NCBI GenBank assembly: GCA_902781305.1
Contig: CACZIV010000017.1
Span: 1 to 52,308 of the forward strand
Direction of reading: 5' to 3'
Length of the DNA stretch: 52,308 bases
Source of the DNA: Pseudoselenomonas ruminantium
GTDB taxonomy: Bacteria > Bacillota > Negativicutes > Selenomonadales > Selenomonadaceae
Below are positions 1 through 8,042 of this stretch, piece by piece. A model generated the notes under the pieces. The model was given only the letters and a program-made list of their open reading frames with translations. It did no database searches and was not told the origin of the DNA. Made by a program: the position numbers and the translations under genes. Position 1 is the stretch's first letter. Each line of letters opens with the position of its first letter.

Positions 1-76
1 CCGAATGGTCTTCATTTTTGATATCGTAGAGGGTGCGCTCGATATCCTCTACATAGGTTTTCTTCTTCTCAGCCAT
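1..76 (-). CDS. sufB: SufB Fe-S scaffold protein, N-terminal fragment
   Basis: Only the first 25 codons lie inside the window; the gene continues past base 1. The reading starts MAEKKKTYVEDIERTLYDIK, which fits the charged amino terminus of SufB, the scaffold on which Fe-S clusters are built. The start codon lies 5 bases after the sufC stop, so the two genes form one operon in the usual sufC-sufB order of Firmicutes. The identification rests mainly on this linkage and the short N-terminus, because the catalytic part is outside the window. Confidence 0.8.
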   Translation of the reverse strand, partial: MAEKKKTYVEDIERTLYDIKNEDHS

Positions 77-81
77 AGCGC

Positions 82-834
82 TCAACCTTCCTGTTCTTCG
101 CGGATATGGGCAAAGCCGCGGCTGTTGATGTCCTCAATGAGCTCCGGGCCGCCTTCTTCCACAATCTGACCATTCATCAGGACGTGTACCTTGTCCACCT
201 TAAGGTGTTCGAGAATGCGCGTGTTGTGGGTGATAATCAGGCAGGAATTTTCCTCGTTATGGAACTTAGCCACACCTTCGGACACAATCTGCACGGCATC
301 GACATCAAGGCCGGAATCCGTTTCATCGAGCAGCGCCAGTTTCGGATTGAGCATCAGAAGCTGCAGAATTTCCGTGCGCTTCTTCTCGCCGCCGGAGAAA
401 CCAACATTCAAATAGCGCTGGGCGTATTCCGGGTCCATCTTGAGTTCCTGCATGGTGGCTTTGAGTTCCTTGCGGAAGGGCAGGAGTTTTACCTTTTCAC
501 CCGTGATGGCCTGCTTAGCCGTGCGGAGCATATTTTCCACGGTGATGCCGGGAATTTCCTCCGGGGTCTGGAAGGACAGGAACAGTCCTTTGCGGCTGCG
601 CTCGAAGGTCTTCATCTCCGTCATGTCCTCGCCCTCAAACGTCATGGAACCGCCAGTTACCGTATATTTCGGATGACCCATGATGATGTTCATCAGCGTA
701 GACTTACCGGAACCATTCGGCCCTAAGATAACGTGCACTTCCCCCTTGCCCACGGACAGGGAAAGGCCCTTCAGGATTTCCTTATCCTCTACACCGGCAT
801 GGAGGTCCTTGATTTCCAAAAGCTGCTCTGCCAT
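82..834 (-). CDS. sufC: SufC, Fe-S cluster assembly ABC ATPase
   Basis: A 250-residue cytoplasmic ATPase that energises the SufBCD scaffold during iron-sulfur cluster assembly. The sequence shows the full ABC set: Walker A GPNGSGKST near residue 38, the Q-loop FQTPEEIPG that is typical of SufC, the signature NVGFSGGEKKR near 145, Walker B LALLDETDSGLD near 168 and the switch histidine in LIITHNTRIL. The Asp/Glu order in Walker B and the SGLD D-loop are as in known SufC proteins. Length matches the family. It is the first gene of a minus-strand suf operon, preceded by AAGGAGAG and a promoter around 927-955. In an anaerobe with hydrogenase and other Fe-S enzymes this is probably the main assembly machinery. 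Confidence 0.96.
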   Translation of the reverse strand: MAEQLLEIKDLHAGVEDKEILKGLSLSVGKGEVHVILGPNGSGKSTLMNIIMGHPKYTVTGGSMTFEGEDMTEMKTFERSRKGLFLSFQTPEEIPGITVENMLRTAKQAITGEKVKLLPFRKELKATMQELKMDPEYAQRYLNVGFSGGEKKRTEILQLLMLNPKLALLDETDSGLDVDAVQIVSEGVAKFHNEENSCLIITHNTRILEHLKVDKVHVLMNGQIVEEGGPELIEDINSRGFAHIREEQEG

Positions 835-857
835 TACTAAACTCTCCTTCTAAAACA

Positions 858-874
858 ACAGTGGGAACCACTGT
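858..874 (-). promoter_or_regulatory. Inverted repeat/hairpin in the sufC leader
   Basis: A perfect 7-base inverted repeat, ACAGTGG-GAA-CCACTGT, lies in the transcribed leader about 24 bases before the sufC start. On the minus strand it is followed by TGTTTTAG, so it could be a weak attenuator, an mRNA-stabilising hairpin or an operator. The sequence does not decide between these. Confidence 0.4.
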
Positions 875-926
875 AAAAACTTCGCTCATTTAATCCTTAG
901 TAAAATTGTCGGGATTAATAATTTTT

Positions 927-955
927 ATTTTAGGGATAATGCGCTAAAAAGTCAA
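927..955 (-). promoter_or_regulatory. Probable suf operon promoter
   Basis: On the minus strand TTGACT (950-955) and TAAAAT (927-932) are separated by 17 bases, a good sigma-70-type promoter, giving a leader of about 85 bases before sufC. A TTAATCC/GGATTAA inverted repeat (890-896 and 912-918) covers the expected transcription start and might be an operator for an Rrf2-type regulator; that last point is speculative. Confidence 0.55.
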
Positions 956-1048
956 GCTATCTTTTTTCTTGCAGGATTCTCCCGTTCCATCACGAATAAT
1001 AATTTGTAAGAATAATTGCTCAGAATTCCCCAAGGAGGAGGGTGTTCC

Positions 1049-3694
1049 ATGAGTTTTTGGCTACGGTTGCTCATCATTGCGGCACTAGCTTGGACGCAGC
1101 TTACCGCCGCAGGGCTTTGTGCGGATTTTTTGCGGCCTACACTGCGCATTGGCTTTACGGATAAAGAGGGCGAAATCTGGCAGGACAGCCGTCTGCTCTA
1201 TCACGGTGCCGCCTACGAATATTCCGAAACCATCAGCACCTATATGAGCATGAAAAACAGCTATACCAAGGGGTCCATGGAGGAAAACCTGCTGCGCTTA
1301 AAAGCCGGCAGCATTGACCTCATCATGATTCCCGACGGCGATTTTATTACCGGCTATACTGAACCAGCTCCAGCTGACCAGCCGCCAGGCACCATATCCG
1401 TAGCACTTGGCAAGGGCATCGGCTGGCTGCTGGCTGACGAAAACCGTCCAGAGCTTGTCGAACGCCTGCGAACAGCTGTCGCCAGCATTAATGAGGTCAA
1501 CAGCTTTTATCAAAGCGATTTGCAGGAAAAGTACCATATCAATGGTACAAAACTGCTGCTAACCGCCGAAGAGAAAAACTATCTTGCTGCTAATCCGGTT
1601 ATCCGTATCATGGTATCGCCCAATCAACCTCCCTATACTTATCTGCAAAACGGACAGCCGCAGGGCATTATTTCCCATGTCATCAAACGAATTGAAGATG
1701 ATTTGGGCATTACCCTGGCCATTGCCCCGGAAACCACACATCAAAGTATGATGGATGCCCTGACCAATGGAGAAATCGATATGGTCATGGATTTTTACAC
1801 CGACTACAACTGGGCACGGGCGCATAATGCCGATTTGACCATCCCCTACCTTAAATTGAACTATATATCCGTTCAACGTAAGGATAAGCCCCTGCCCGAA
1901 AAGCCTGTTATTGCCTGCGCCCGTGCACATTTCTACAGTCAGATGCATGTCGAGCGGGCCTATCCGGCAGAGCAATTGCGTTATTATGACGATGTGGCGG
2001 ACTGCATGGCTGCCGTCAATGACGGCGAAGCTGATATGACCTTTGTCAAGTCCATCACAGCGCAAAGTGACATTTATCAGGGGAATTATTACAATCTCTA
2101 CACCAACGGCAATGTTGTCTTTACCCACAGCGTATCCATGGCGGTCAGCAATCACACCGACCCGATTCTCATTCGCATATTGAACAAGGAAATCGCCCAT
2201 ATCCCGCCGCAGGATATCACCAGTATCATCAACAATGAAGTTTACAACGTACGGGCAAAAGATACCTTGCAGGCACTCATTTACCGCAATCCCGTAGCCG
2301 CGCTATGCCTGCTGGGCGGGACCCTGCTCATCATTATTTTCGCCCTGCTCTATGTGCTGCGAATGCACCGGGAGCACGATAACGAATTATGGCGGCAGGC
2401 CAATATGGTAAAAGGGCTTGACATCTATAATCTGCACTGGTTCAACAAGCAGCTGCCGCGGGTCATTGCCGCAAACAAGGCGGCACAGGAATCCGGTGAG
2501 CTCTTTGTGCTGGTCATCTCGGCGCAGCGTATTGCCTTTTTGAAGGAACTTTATGGCGTCAAGGTCTTTGCCGATGCGGTCAAAAACATCCTCAACGAAG
2601 TTCATGGCAAATTACCCTGGATTTTGCTCCATGGTCTGTCGGCCGAAATCACCCATGCCTATCTGCTCTGCCATAAACCCAAGGGCTATACACTAAAGCA
2701 GGCCGCCGAACGCATTGAAAAGGCTGCCCACATCATCGACATCAATGGCGTCCCCACCAGTTTTACCTACCATATCGGCATCTGCCCGGTTCCGCGGCAT
2801 GGCGAGATTGATGCTGAAATCCTGATGGACAACGCCATGATGGCCCGCAATGAAATCATCAGTCAGAACCAGTCCATCGGGCTCTTTAACACCCTTATGC
2901 ATGACGAAATGCTCAAGCATCAGCAGATTGAGCTCTATATGGAAAAAGCATTGGAAAATGAGGAATTTGAAATCTACCTGCAGGCAAAATACGATATGAA
3001 CCTTTGTGCCATTTGCGGTGCCGAGGCTTTGATTCGCTGGCAGAGCCCCGAAATGGGGTTCCTCACACCCAACCACTTTATTCATATCTTTGAGCGCAAC
3101 GGTTTCATCCTGAAGCTTGACTACTATGTATTGGAAAAAATCTGCGCCGTTCTGCAGAAAAGGCTGCAGAAAAAACTGCCTGTAGTTCCCATTTCCGTGA
3201 ATCAGTCCGGTCTGCATATGTCCGAACGAGGGTATCTCTCCAATATGCAGGCCATTGCCGACCGCTATAAACTCCCCCGCAAGCTCGTAGAACTGGAGCT
3301 TACTGAGACGGCTTTCATTGATTTTAATGCCAAGGCGGAAAGGGAAAATACACTGAAAATAGCCCGCCGGTTGAAAAGCATCGGCTTTGCCCTCTCGATG
3401 GACGATTTCTGTACAGGCTATTCCTCAATTGCCATGCTGCGAACCATGCCGATGGATATTATGAAAATCGACCGCAGTATGCTCCTGTCTGCTGAAACCT
3501 CCGAGCGCTCCCTGATCATCTTCAAGCAAGTCATTGAACTGGGCAAACGGCTCAATATGACGGTTTTGGTCGAAGGCATCGAAACCGATGCCCAAAGCCG
3601 GCTGACGCAGGCTGCCGGCTGCCATATCGCACAGGGCTTCCTCTTTGCCCAGCCCATTCCCATGGAAAAATTCTTTGAGGGTCTCGACAAGTAA
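1049..3694 (+). CDS. Membrane EAL-domain c-di-GMP phosphodiesterase with periplasmic solute-binding sensor
   Basis: 881 residues. A signal/anchor segment (residues 2-26) leads into a periplasmic region with two parts: an irregular section to about 170 and a bacterial SBP_3-like domain from about 181 to 395 (starting NPVIRIMVSPNQPPYTY). A transmembrane helix follows at about 416-440. The next region (about 455-620) occupies the place of a GGDEF domain but has no GGDEF signature, so it is probably catalytically dead. The EAL domain (about 630-875) keeps the catalytic set: GAEALIRW, ELTE, DDFCTGYSS, KIDRSM, VEGIET and AQGFLFAQP. The likely role is hydrolysis of c-di-GMP in response to a small periplasmic ligand such as an amino acid. 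The ATG at 1049 was chosen because AAGGAGGAG precedes it; an upstream in-frame TTG at 1016 has none. Downstream is a terminator, so it appears monocistronic. Confidence 0.9.
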   Translation: MSFWLRLLIIAALAWTQLTAAGLCADFLRPTLRIGFTDKEGEIWQDSRLLYHGAAYEYSETISTYMSMKNSYTKGSMEENLLRLKAGSIDLIMIPDGDFITGYTEPAPADQPPGTISVALGKGIGWLLADENRPELVERLRTAVASINEVNSFYQSDLQEKYHINGTKLLLTAEEKNYLAANPVIRIMVSPNQPPYTYLQNGQPQGIISHVIKRIEDDLGITLAIAPETTHQSMMDALTNGEIDMVMDFYTDYNWARAHNADLTIPYLKLNYISVQRKDKPLPEKPVIACARAHFYSQMHVERAYPAEQLRYYDDVADCMAAVNDGEADMTFVKSITAQSDIYQGNYYNLYTNGNVVFTHSVSMAVSNHTDPILIRILNKEIAHIPPQDITSIINNEVYNVRAKDTLQALIYRNPVAALCLLGGTLLIIIFALLYVLRMHREHDNELWRQANMVKGLDIYNLHWFNKQLPRVIAANKAAQESGELFVLVISAQRIAFLKELYGVKVFADAVKNILNEVHGKLPWILLHGLSAEITHAYLLCHKPKGYTLKQAAERIEKAAHIIDINGVPTSFTYHIGICPVPRHGEIDAEILMDNAMMARNEIISQNQSIGLFNTLMHDEMLKHQQIELYMEKALENEEFEIYLQAKYDMNLCAICGAEALIRWQSPEMGFLTPNHFIHIFERNGFILKLDYYVLEKICAVLQKRLQKKLPVVPISVNQSGLHMSERGYLSNMQAIADRYKLPRKLVELELTETAFIDFNAKAERENTLKIARRLKSIGFALSMDDFCTGYSSIAMLRTMPMDIMKIDRSMLLSAETSERSLIIFKQVIELGKRLNMTVLVEGIETDAQSRLTQAAGCHIAQGFLFAQPIPMEKFFEGLDK

Positions 3695-3710
3695 TCCCGT
3701 TTACCTTTCC

Positions 3711-3739
3711 CGGATGCTTTACACAGGCGTCCGTTTTCT
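3711..3739 (+). terminator. Rho-independent terminator after the EAL gene
   Basis: CGGATGC and GCGTCCG form a 7-pair stem (one G-T pair) around a 9-base loop, followed by TTTTCTTTT. Confidence 0.65.
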
Positions 3740-3740
3740 T

Positions 3741-3769
3741 TTGCCAAAAGCAGGATTTTGCTTTAAAAT
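3741..3769 (+). promoter_or_regulatory. Probable promoter of the iron alcohol dehydrogenase gene
   Basis: TTGCCA (3741-3746) and TAAAAT (3764-3769) with a 17-base spacer, about 45 bases before the start codon and directly after the previous terminator. Confidence 0.5.
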
Positions 3770-3814
3770 AGCTAATATACAATACGATAGCAAACAATTT
3801 AAGGAGGCAGGAAT

Positions 3815-4999
3815 ATGCAAGCATTTAATTTCAAAGTTCCCACGGAAATCGTCTTTGGCCGCGGCGCCGAGGATAAGGCCGCCGAAAAACTCATGGCCTA
3901 CAATGCCCATCGGGTATTTATCACCTATGGCGGCGGCAGCGTGATCAAAAACGGCCTGCTGGGGAAAATCGAAAAAAAACTGCAGGACGCAGGCTTATTT
4001 ACGCAGGCAAAAGGCGGTGTAAAACCGAATCCGCGTTTGAGCTGGGTGCGCGAAGCGGTCAAGGAAGCCATTGCCTTTAAGGCCGATTTTATCCTGGCCA
4101 TTGGCGGCGGCAGTGTTATCGACTCAGCCAAAGCCGTAGCACATGGCACGGCCAATCCCGAAATCGACGTCTGGTCCTTTTGGAACGGCACGGCAAAACT
4201 CACGCAAAGCCTGCCGGTTGGTGCGGTGCTGACGCTCTCGGCCGCGGGCAGCGAAACCAGCGATTCGGCGGTTATCACCAATGAAGAAACGGGTAAAAAA
4301 GCCGGTCTTAACACGCCCTTTAACCGTCCGGCGCTGGCCTTTATGAATCCGGAGCTTACCTATACCATTCCGAAAAAACAGCTTATCTGCGGCACCTCCG
4401 ATATTCTCATGCATACACTGGAGCGCTATTTCACCAGTGTCAAGGAGGAAAACGCCCTGACGGACAGGATTGCCGAAGCCCTGATGATAACGGTGATTGA
4501 CGCCACCCGCCGCGCCATCAATGACCAGACGAACTACGATGCCATGAGCGAAATCATGTGGGCCGGCAGCGTTTCCCATTGCGGGCTTACGGAACTGGGC
4601 CGCTGCAAGGACTTTGCCTGCCATAAACTGGGGCATGAGCTATCCGGCCGCTTCGACGTCACCCACGGTGCCAGCCTGACGGCTGTCTGGGGGGCCTGGG
4701 CAAATTATGTCTATCAGGACGATATCCCCCGCTTTGCCCAGTTTGCTGCCAAAATCTGGGGCATTACGGAGGGCAGCGAGGAAGAACGCGCCAAAGCCGG
4801 CATTGAGGCGACCATCGCTTACTTCAAGGAAATCGGCATGCCCGTAAACTTCACCGAACTGGGCATTGGCGTACAAAGCGCGGACGTTCTCGAAGCGTTG
4901 GCCGACTCCTGCACCGCCGGCGGTACTAAGGTCGTCGCCAATTTCCATCCCATCGACAAGCAGACCGCCATCGCGATTTACCAGCTGGCCAATCAATAA
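3815..4999 (+). CDS. Iron-containing alcohol dehydrogenase (butanol dehydrogenase/YqhD type)
   Basis: 394 residues, cytoplasmic, expected to reduce aldehydes to alcohols with NAD(P)H, for example in fermentation or detoxification. The sequence begins MQAFNFKVPTEIVFGRG, typical of the BDH subgroup, and carries the nucleotide-binding GGGSVIDSAK near residue 97. Metal ligands expected of group III (iron) dehydrogenases are seen as an Asp and His in TSDILMHTLERYF (near 194 and 198) and later His residues in CHKLGHELSG and VTHGASL (near 270-284). Length is normal for the family. AAGGAGGCAGG supports the start. It stands alone, with its own promoter. The natural substrate cannot be read from the sequence. 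Confidence 0.92.
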   Translation: MQAFNFKVPTEIVFGRGAEDKAAEKLMAYNAHRVFITYGGGSVIKNGLLGKIEKKLQDAGLFTQAKGGVKPNPRLSWVREAVKEAIAFKADFILAIGGGSVIDSAKAVAHGTANPEIDVWSFWNGTAKLTQSLPVGAVLTLSAAGSETSDSAVITNEETGKKAGLNTPFNRPALAFMNPELTYTIPKKQLICGTSDILMHTLERYFTSVKEENALTDRIAEALMITVIDATRRAINDQTNYDAMSEIMWAGSVSHCGLTELGRCKDFACHKLGHELSGRFDVTHGASLTAVWGAWANYVYQDDIPRFAQFAAKIWGITEGSEEERAKAGIEATIAYFKEIGMPVNFTELGIGVQSADVLEALADSCTAGGTKVVANFHPIDKQTAIAIYQLANQ

Positions 5000-5086
5000 T
5001 TCTCTTTACTTTTTTTATGACCTGGTATAAAATTTATCTTGTATGAGCTAATTAATGTAGTTAAGAAAAAAGAAAGAGGTATCATC

Positions 5087-6577
5087 ATGTTTGTTCATGA
5101 CTTAATTATGCAGGGAAAACCTGAGGCTATGGCCATTGTGGACCATGAGCGCCGCTTTACCTATAAAGAAGCCCAGGAGGCTGTAAAAAACTGCCGCAAC
5201 CGGCTCTATGAAGCCGGCGTGCGTGAAGGCGACCGCGTGGGTATCTTCTCCCGCAACAGCGCCGACTTCGTCTTTGCCTATATGGGCGCAACGTCCTTAG
5301 GTGCCATTGCCGTGCCCATCAACTTCCAGCTCAGCAACCGCGAAATCGCCTACATCATCAAGGACTCCGGCATTCGCGTCCTGCTGACGTACCAGCCCTT
5401 GAATCTCGTGGATGCACTGGCTGCCCTGCGCTGTGATTTGAAAGTAACCCAATACGATATCAAGACCATGGGCAAGGCCAACAAAAAAATTGCCGAAGCT
5501 CCGGCGCTGCGGGCTGACTTTGACGAGCACAAGCCCTGCGCGACCATCTACACCTCCGGAACCACGGGCAACCCCAAGGGGGCAGTGCTCTCCCATCGTA
5601 ACCTCGTAGCCAACTGCGAACAGATGCGGGATAACGGCATGGGCTGTAAGCCGGAGCACAACGTACTCTGCGTCCTGCCCATGTACCATGCCTTCGGCTG
5701 GACCTGCTCCGTACTCTATTCCTTCTTCTGCGGTGCTGAAGTGGTCATCCTCGACTCCTTCACACCGAAGGAAACCATCGCCGTCATCCGCGAGGAAAAG
5801 GTCACCGACCTCTACATCGTACCGTCCATCTGCAGCCTGCTCACCAAGCTGGCCAGCACCGAAGATATGAAGCCCCTGCGCCTGGTAGTCAGCGGCGGCA
5901 CTACGCTGCCCTTGCAGATTCAGCAGGACTTCATCAAAAAATTCGGCGTGGATATCTGCGAAGGCTACGGCCTATCCGAAACCAGCCCGGTTGTGACCAT
6001 GAATCCGCCGGAAAAACCGATTGTCGGCTCCTGCGGCAAGATTGTGCCGGGTATCACCTGGAAACTCATTGACGGCGAAGGCAAGGAAGTTCCGCAGGGC
6101 GAAGCCGGCGAACTCATCGTCAAGGGCGAAAACATCATGCTCGGTTATTGGAACCTGCCGGATGTGACCCAGGACGCCATGCGCGGCGGCTGGTTCCATA
6201 CCGGTGACGTGGCCCGTGCGGACGAAGAAGGCTATATCTACATCGTCGACCGCATCAAGGACATGATTATCAGTATGGGCGAAAACATCTACCCCCGCGA
6301 AGTCGAAGAACTCGTTTACCAGTTCCCCGGCATCTTCGAAGCCGCCGTTATCGGCATCGAGGACAAACTGCGCGGCCAGGCCGGTGCCTGCTTCTACAGC
6401 ACCCATGACGGCAAGGACATCAACGTGCGCGAACTCAAAAAATTCCTGCAGGCCAACCTCGCCCTCTACAAAATCCCGCGCGAGTTCCACCTCATGGAAA
6501 AACTCCCCCGCACCTCGACAGGCAAAATCGCCAAGCGCATGATTCTCGACGAATTCCGCAAGAGTAAAAAGAAATAA
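5087..6577 (+). CDS. Acyl-CoA synthetase (AMP-forming, long-chain fatty acid-CoA ligase-like)
   Basis: 496 residues of the adenylate-forming family; it would activate a carboxylic acid with ATP and CoA in the cytoplasm. Seen motifs in order: the P-loop YTSGTTGNPKG near residue 154, GYGLSETSP near 293, GWFHTGD near 368, the hinge DRIKDMIISMGENIYP near 388 and the catalytic lysine in STGKIAKR near 479. The IYP after GEN is typical of fatty-acyl-CoA and related ligases. The start at 5087 is chosen because AAAGAGGT precedes the ATG; an in-frame TTG 48 bases upstream lacks a ribosome binding site. The substrate is unknown. Its 3' end abuts the repeat block at 6595. Confidence 0.9.
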   Translation: MFVHDLIMQGKPEAMAIVDHERRFTYKEAQEAVKNCRNRLYEAGVREGDRVGIFSRNSADFVFAYMGATSLGAIAVPINFQLSNREIAYIIKDSGIRVLLTYQPLNLVDALAALRCDLKVTQYDIKTMGKANKKIAEAPALRADFDEHKPCATIYTSGTTGNPKGAVLSHRNLVANCEQMRDNGMGCKPEHNVLCVLPMYHAFGWTCSVLYSFFCGAEVVILDSFTPKETIAVIREEKVTDLYIVPSICSLLTKLASTEDMKPLRLVVSGGTTLPLQIQQDFIKKFGVDICEGYGLSETSPVVTMNPPEKPIVGSCGKIVPGITWKLIDGEGKEVPQGEAGELIVKGENIMLGYWNLPDVTQDAMRGGWFHTGDVARADEEGYIYIVDRIKDMIISMGENIYPREVEELVYQFPGIFEAAVIGIEDKLRGQAGACFYSTHDGKDINVRELKKFLQANLALYKIPREFHLMEKLPRTSTGKIAKRMILDEFRKSKKK

Positions 6578-6594
6578 AGAAAACAAATTCATCA

Positions 6595-6669
6595 TACTAA
6601 GCCCGCGAGACTGGTGATGTTTTTCCGCAGCTTTTGACAAGCCTGTCTATGGCGAAGCAACTGTATCGC
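6595..6669. repeat. Dispersed hairpin repeat, copy 1 (degenerate right arm)
   Basis: Starts with TACTAAGCCCG, then GACTGGTGATG, TTTTTCCGCAGC, the central GACAAGCCTGTC and TATGGCGAAG, after which similarity to the other copies is lost and copy 2 begins. The left arm and centre match copies 2 and 3, while the right arm (GGAAAA...CCAGC...GGGC) is missing. It lies just after the acyl-CoA synthetase stop. Confidence 0.75.
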
Positions 6670-6780
6670 ACTAAGCCCGTGGGAGCTGGTGATGTTTTCC
6701 GCAGCTTTTGACAAGCTTGTCTATGGCGAAGGAAAATATTACCAGCTCCCACGGGCGTCTTAGTACATAGATGTAAACCT
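6670..6780. repeat. Dispersed hairpin repeat, copy 2 (complete)
   Basis: About 96 bases (6670-6765) able to fold on themselves: left arm CCCGTGGGAGCTGGTGATG then TTTTCC, right arm GGAAAATATT then ACCAGCTCCCACGGG, with a small palindrome GACAAGCTTGTC at the apex. The two non-Watson-Crick positions in the arms are both G-T, that is G-U in RNA. The ends are ACTAAG and CTTAGT. The following 15 bases (ending ATGTAAACC) also match copy 3. It could act as a terminator or mRNA-protecting structure. Confidence 0.85.
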
Positions 6781-6814
6781 TGCCCCTTTACCAATCCACG
6801 CATTAGTGCTAAAA

Positions 6815-6856
6815 TATGACTCATGGCAAAAGATGACATCATTGCTGTGAGTCATA
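6815..6856. promoter_or_regulatory. Imperfect palindrome upstream of the transporter-panCD operon
   Basis: TATGACTCA and TGAGTCATA form a perfect 9-pair stem, with a second inner pairing GCAA/TTGC. It could be a regulator binding site or an RNA hairpin. It is outside the repeat element and unrelated to it in sequence. Confidence 0.45.
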
Positions 6857-6973
6857 CTTTTATGAACAGGATTAATCTTAGCATATAAAGGAAACTGCCC
6901 GGATTGTCAGAAACCGGGACGGCTTTAGGGGAATATGCTCTATTAAGGTTATCTTCCGTAATCAGTAAACAAC

Positions 6974-7036
6974 AAGGCTGTGAAAGCATCTTTGCCGTTC
7001 TTTCGAGAACGCATTGCTTTACAGCCTTTTTCTTTT
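6974..7036 (+). terminator. Terminator/attenuator in front of the PanS-like gene
   Basis: AAGGCTGTGAAAGCA pairs with TGCTTTACAGCCTT, with an inner GTTCTTTCGAGAAC hairpin, followed by TTTCTTTT. It stands about 37 bases before the GTG start, so if transcription starts upstream it would act as an attenuator. The leader 6860-6973 contains a further CCCGG...CCGGG hairpin, but I could not match it to a known riboswitch class. Confidence 0.6.
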
Positions 7037-7073
7037 GCCTAAAAAATTTTCATTTTTATAAGGAGGTTTTTTT

Positions 7074-8030
7074 GTGCAAAAAATCATTAAAAAAATTGTC
7101 GACAATCTGGCACTGCTCGTGGTAGCCATTGGTATTCTGGGCGTATGGCGGCCGGAAACGCTGACCTGGGTTGGGCCTTATGTTTCCTGGATGCTAGGCA
7201 TTGTCATGTTCGGCATGGGCATGACGCTGAAGGTAGAGGATTTTCAGCGCGTCCTTCAGCACCCCAAAGAAGTGGCTATCGGCATAGGCGCCCAGTTTAT
7301 CATTATGCCGCTGGTGGCACTGGCCTTAGTCAAGGTCTTTGCCCTGCCGCCGGAACTGGCCATCGGCGTTATCCTCGTGGGCACCTGCCCCGGCGGTACG
7401 GCCTCCAATGTTATCGCCTATCTAGCCAAGGGTGATGTGGCACTCTCCGTATCCATGACGATGACCACGACGCTCCTGGCCCCCATCGTTACGCCGGCCC
7501 TGACCTATTTCCTCGCCGGTGCCTGGATTGATATTTCCTTCACGGCCATGATGATTTCCATTGCCCAGATGGTACTGGCTCCGGTAATCCTTGGCCTGTT
7601 GGTACACCACTTTATGGCTGACACGACGAAAAAAATCATGCCCGCCATGCCTTTGGTATCGGTAATCTGCATCGTGCTGCTGGTCGGCTGTGTGGTGGCA
7701 CTCTCTGCCAGCAAGCTGGCTACGGTTGGCCTTACCATGGCCGCTATCGTCATCCTGCACAATGCCTTTGGCCTGGCACTCGGCTTTACCGCCGCCAAAC
7801 TTTTGCACATGGATGCCCGCAAGGCGCGTACAGTCGCTATCGAAGTGGGCATGCAGAACTCCGGCATGGCCGCGAGCCTTGCCGTCATGTACTTTAACCC
7901 CGCCGCCGCCCTGCCTGGTGCCATCTTCAGCGTCTGGCATAATGTTTCCGGCTCGCTTGTGGCCAATTTCTGCGTGCGCCGGGACAATCGTGAAGCGCAG
8001 GAAGCCCCTGCCCCTGCTTACAACAATTAA
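7074..8030 (+). CDS. panS: BASS-family transporter, probable ketopantoate/pantoate importer (PanS-like)
   Basis: 318 residues, about nine or ten membrane helices, of the bile acid:sodium symporter family. Characteristic stretches are FGMGMTLKVEDF near residue 45, GTCPGGTASNVIAYLAKGD near 102-120 and the substrate-site region EVGMQNSGMAASLA near 260. In Salmonella the BASS protein PanS carries ketopantoate or pantoate; here the gene is followed 12 bases later by panC, which makes the same role attractive. No panB or panE lies in this operon. GTG start at 7074, preceded by AAGGAGG at a good distance. The family assignment is firm; the substrate is inferred from context. Other BASS members move bile acids or 2-keto acids. 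Confidence 0.85.
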   Translation: MQKIIKKIVDNLALLVVAIGILGVWRPETLTWVGPYVSWMLGIVMFGMGMTLKVEDFQRVLQHPKEVAIGIGAQFIIMPLVALALVKVFALPPELAIGVILVGTCPGGTASNVIAYLAKGDVALSVSMTMTTTLLAPIVTPALTYFLAGAWIDISFTAMMISIAQMVLAPVILGLLVHHFMADTTKKIMPAMPLVSVICIVLLVGCVVALSASKLATVGLTMAAIVILHNAFGLALGFTAAKLLHMDARKARTVAIEVGMQNSGMAASLAVMYFNPAAALPGAIFSVWHNVSGSLVANFCVRRDNREAQEAPAPAYNN

Positions 8031-8042
8031 GGAGAATCTGCT

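Noticed and set aside
6597-6842. Minus-strand open frame through the repeat block
   Set aside because: It merely translates the hairpin repeat twice (similar peptides from both copies) and has no ribosome binding site; the bases are explained by the repeat structure.
6860-6960. Possible c-di-GMP (GEMM) riboswitch because of an A-rich loop and GGGACG
   Set aside because: GGGACG is present, but the conserved GGCAAACC and CAAAGCC parts are not, and the second hairpin does not fit; left as an unassigned leader.
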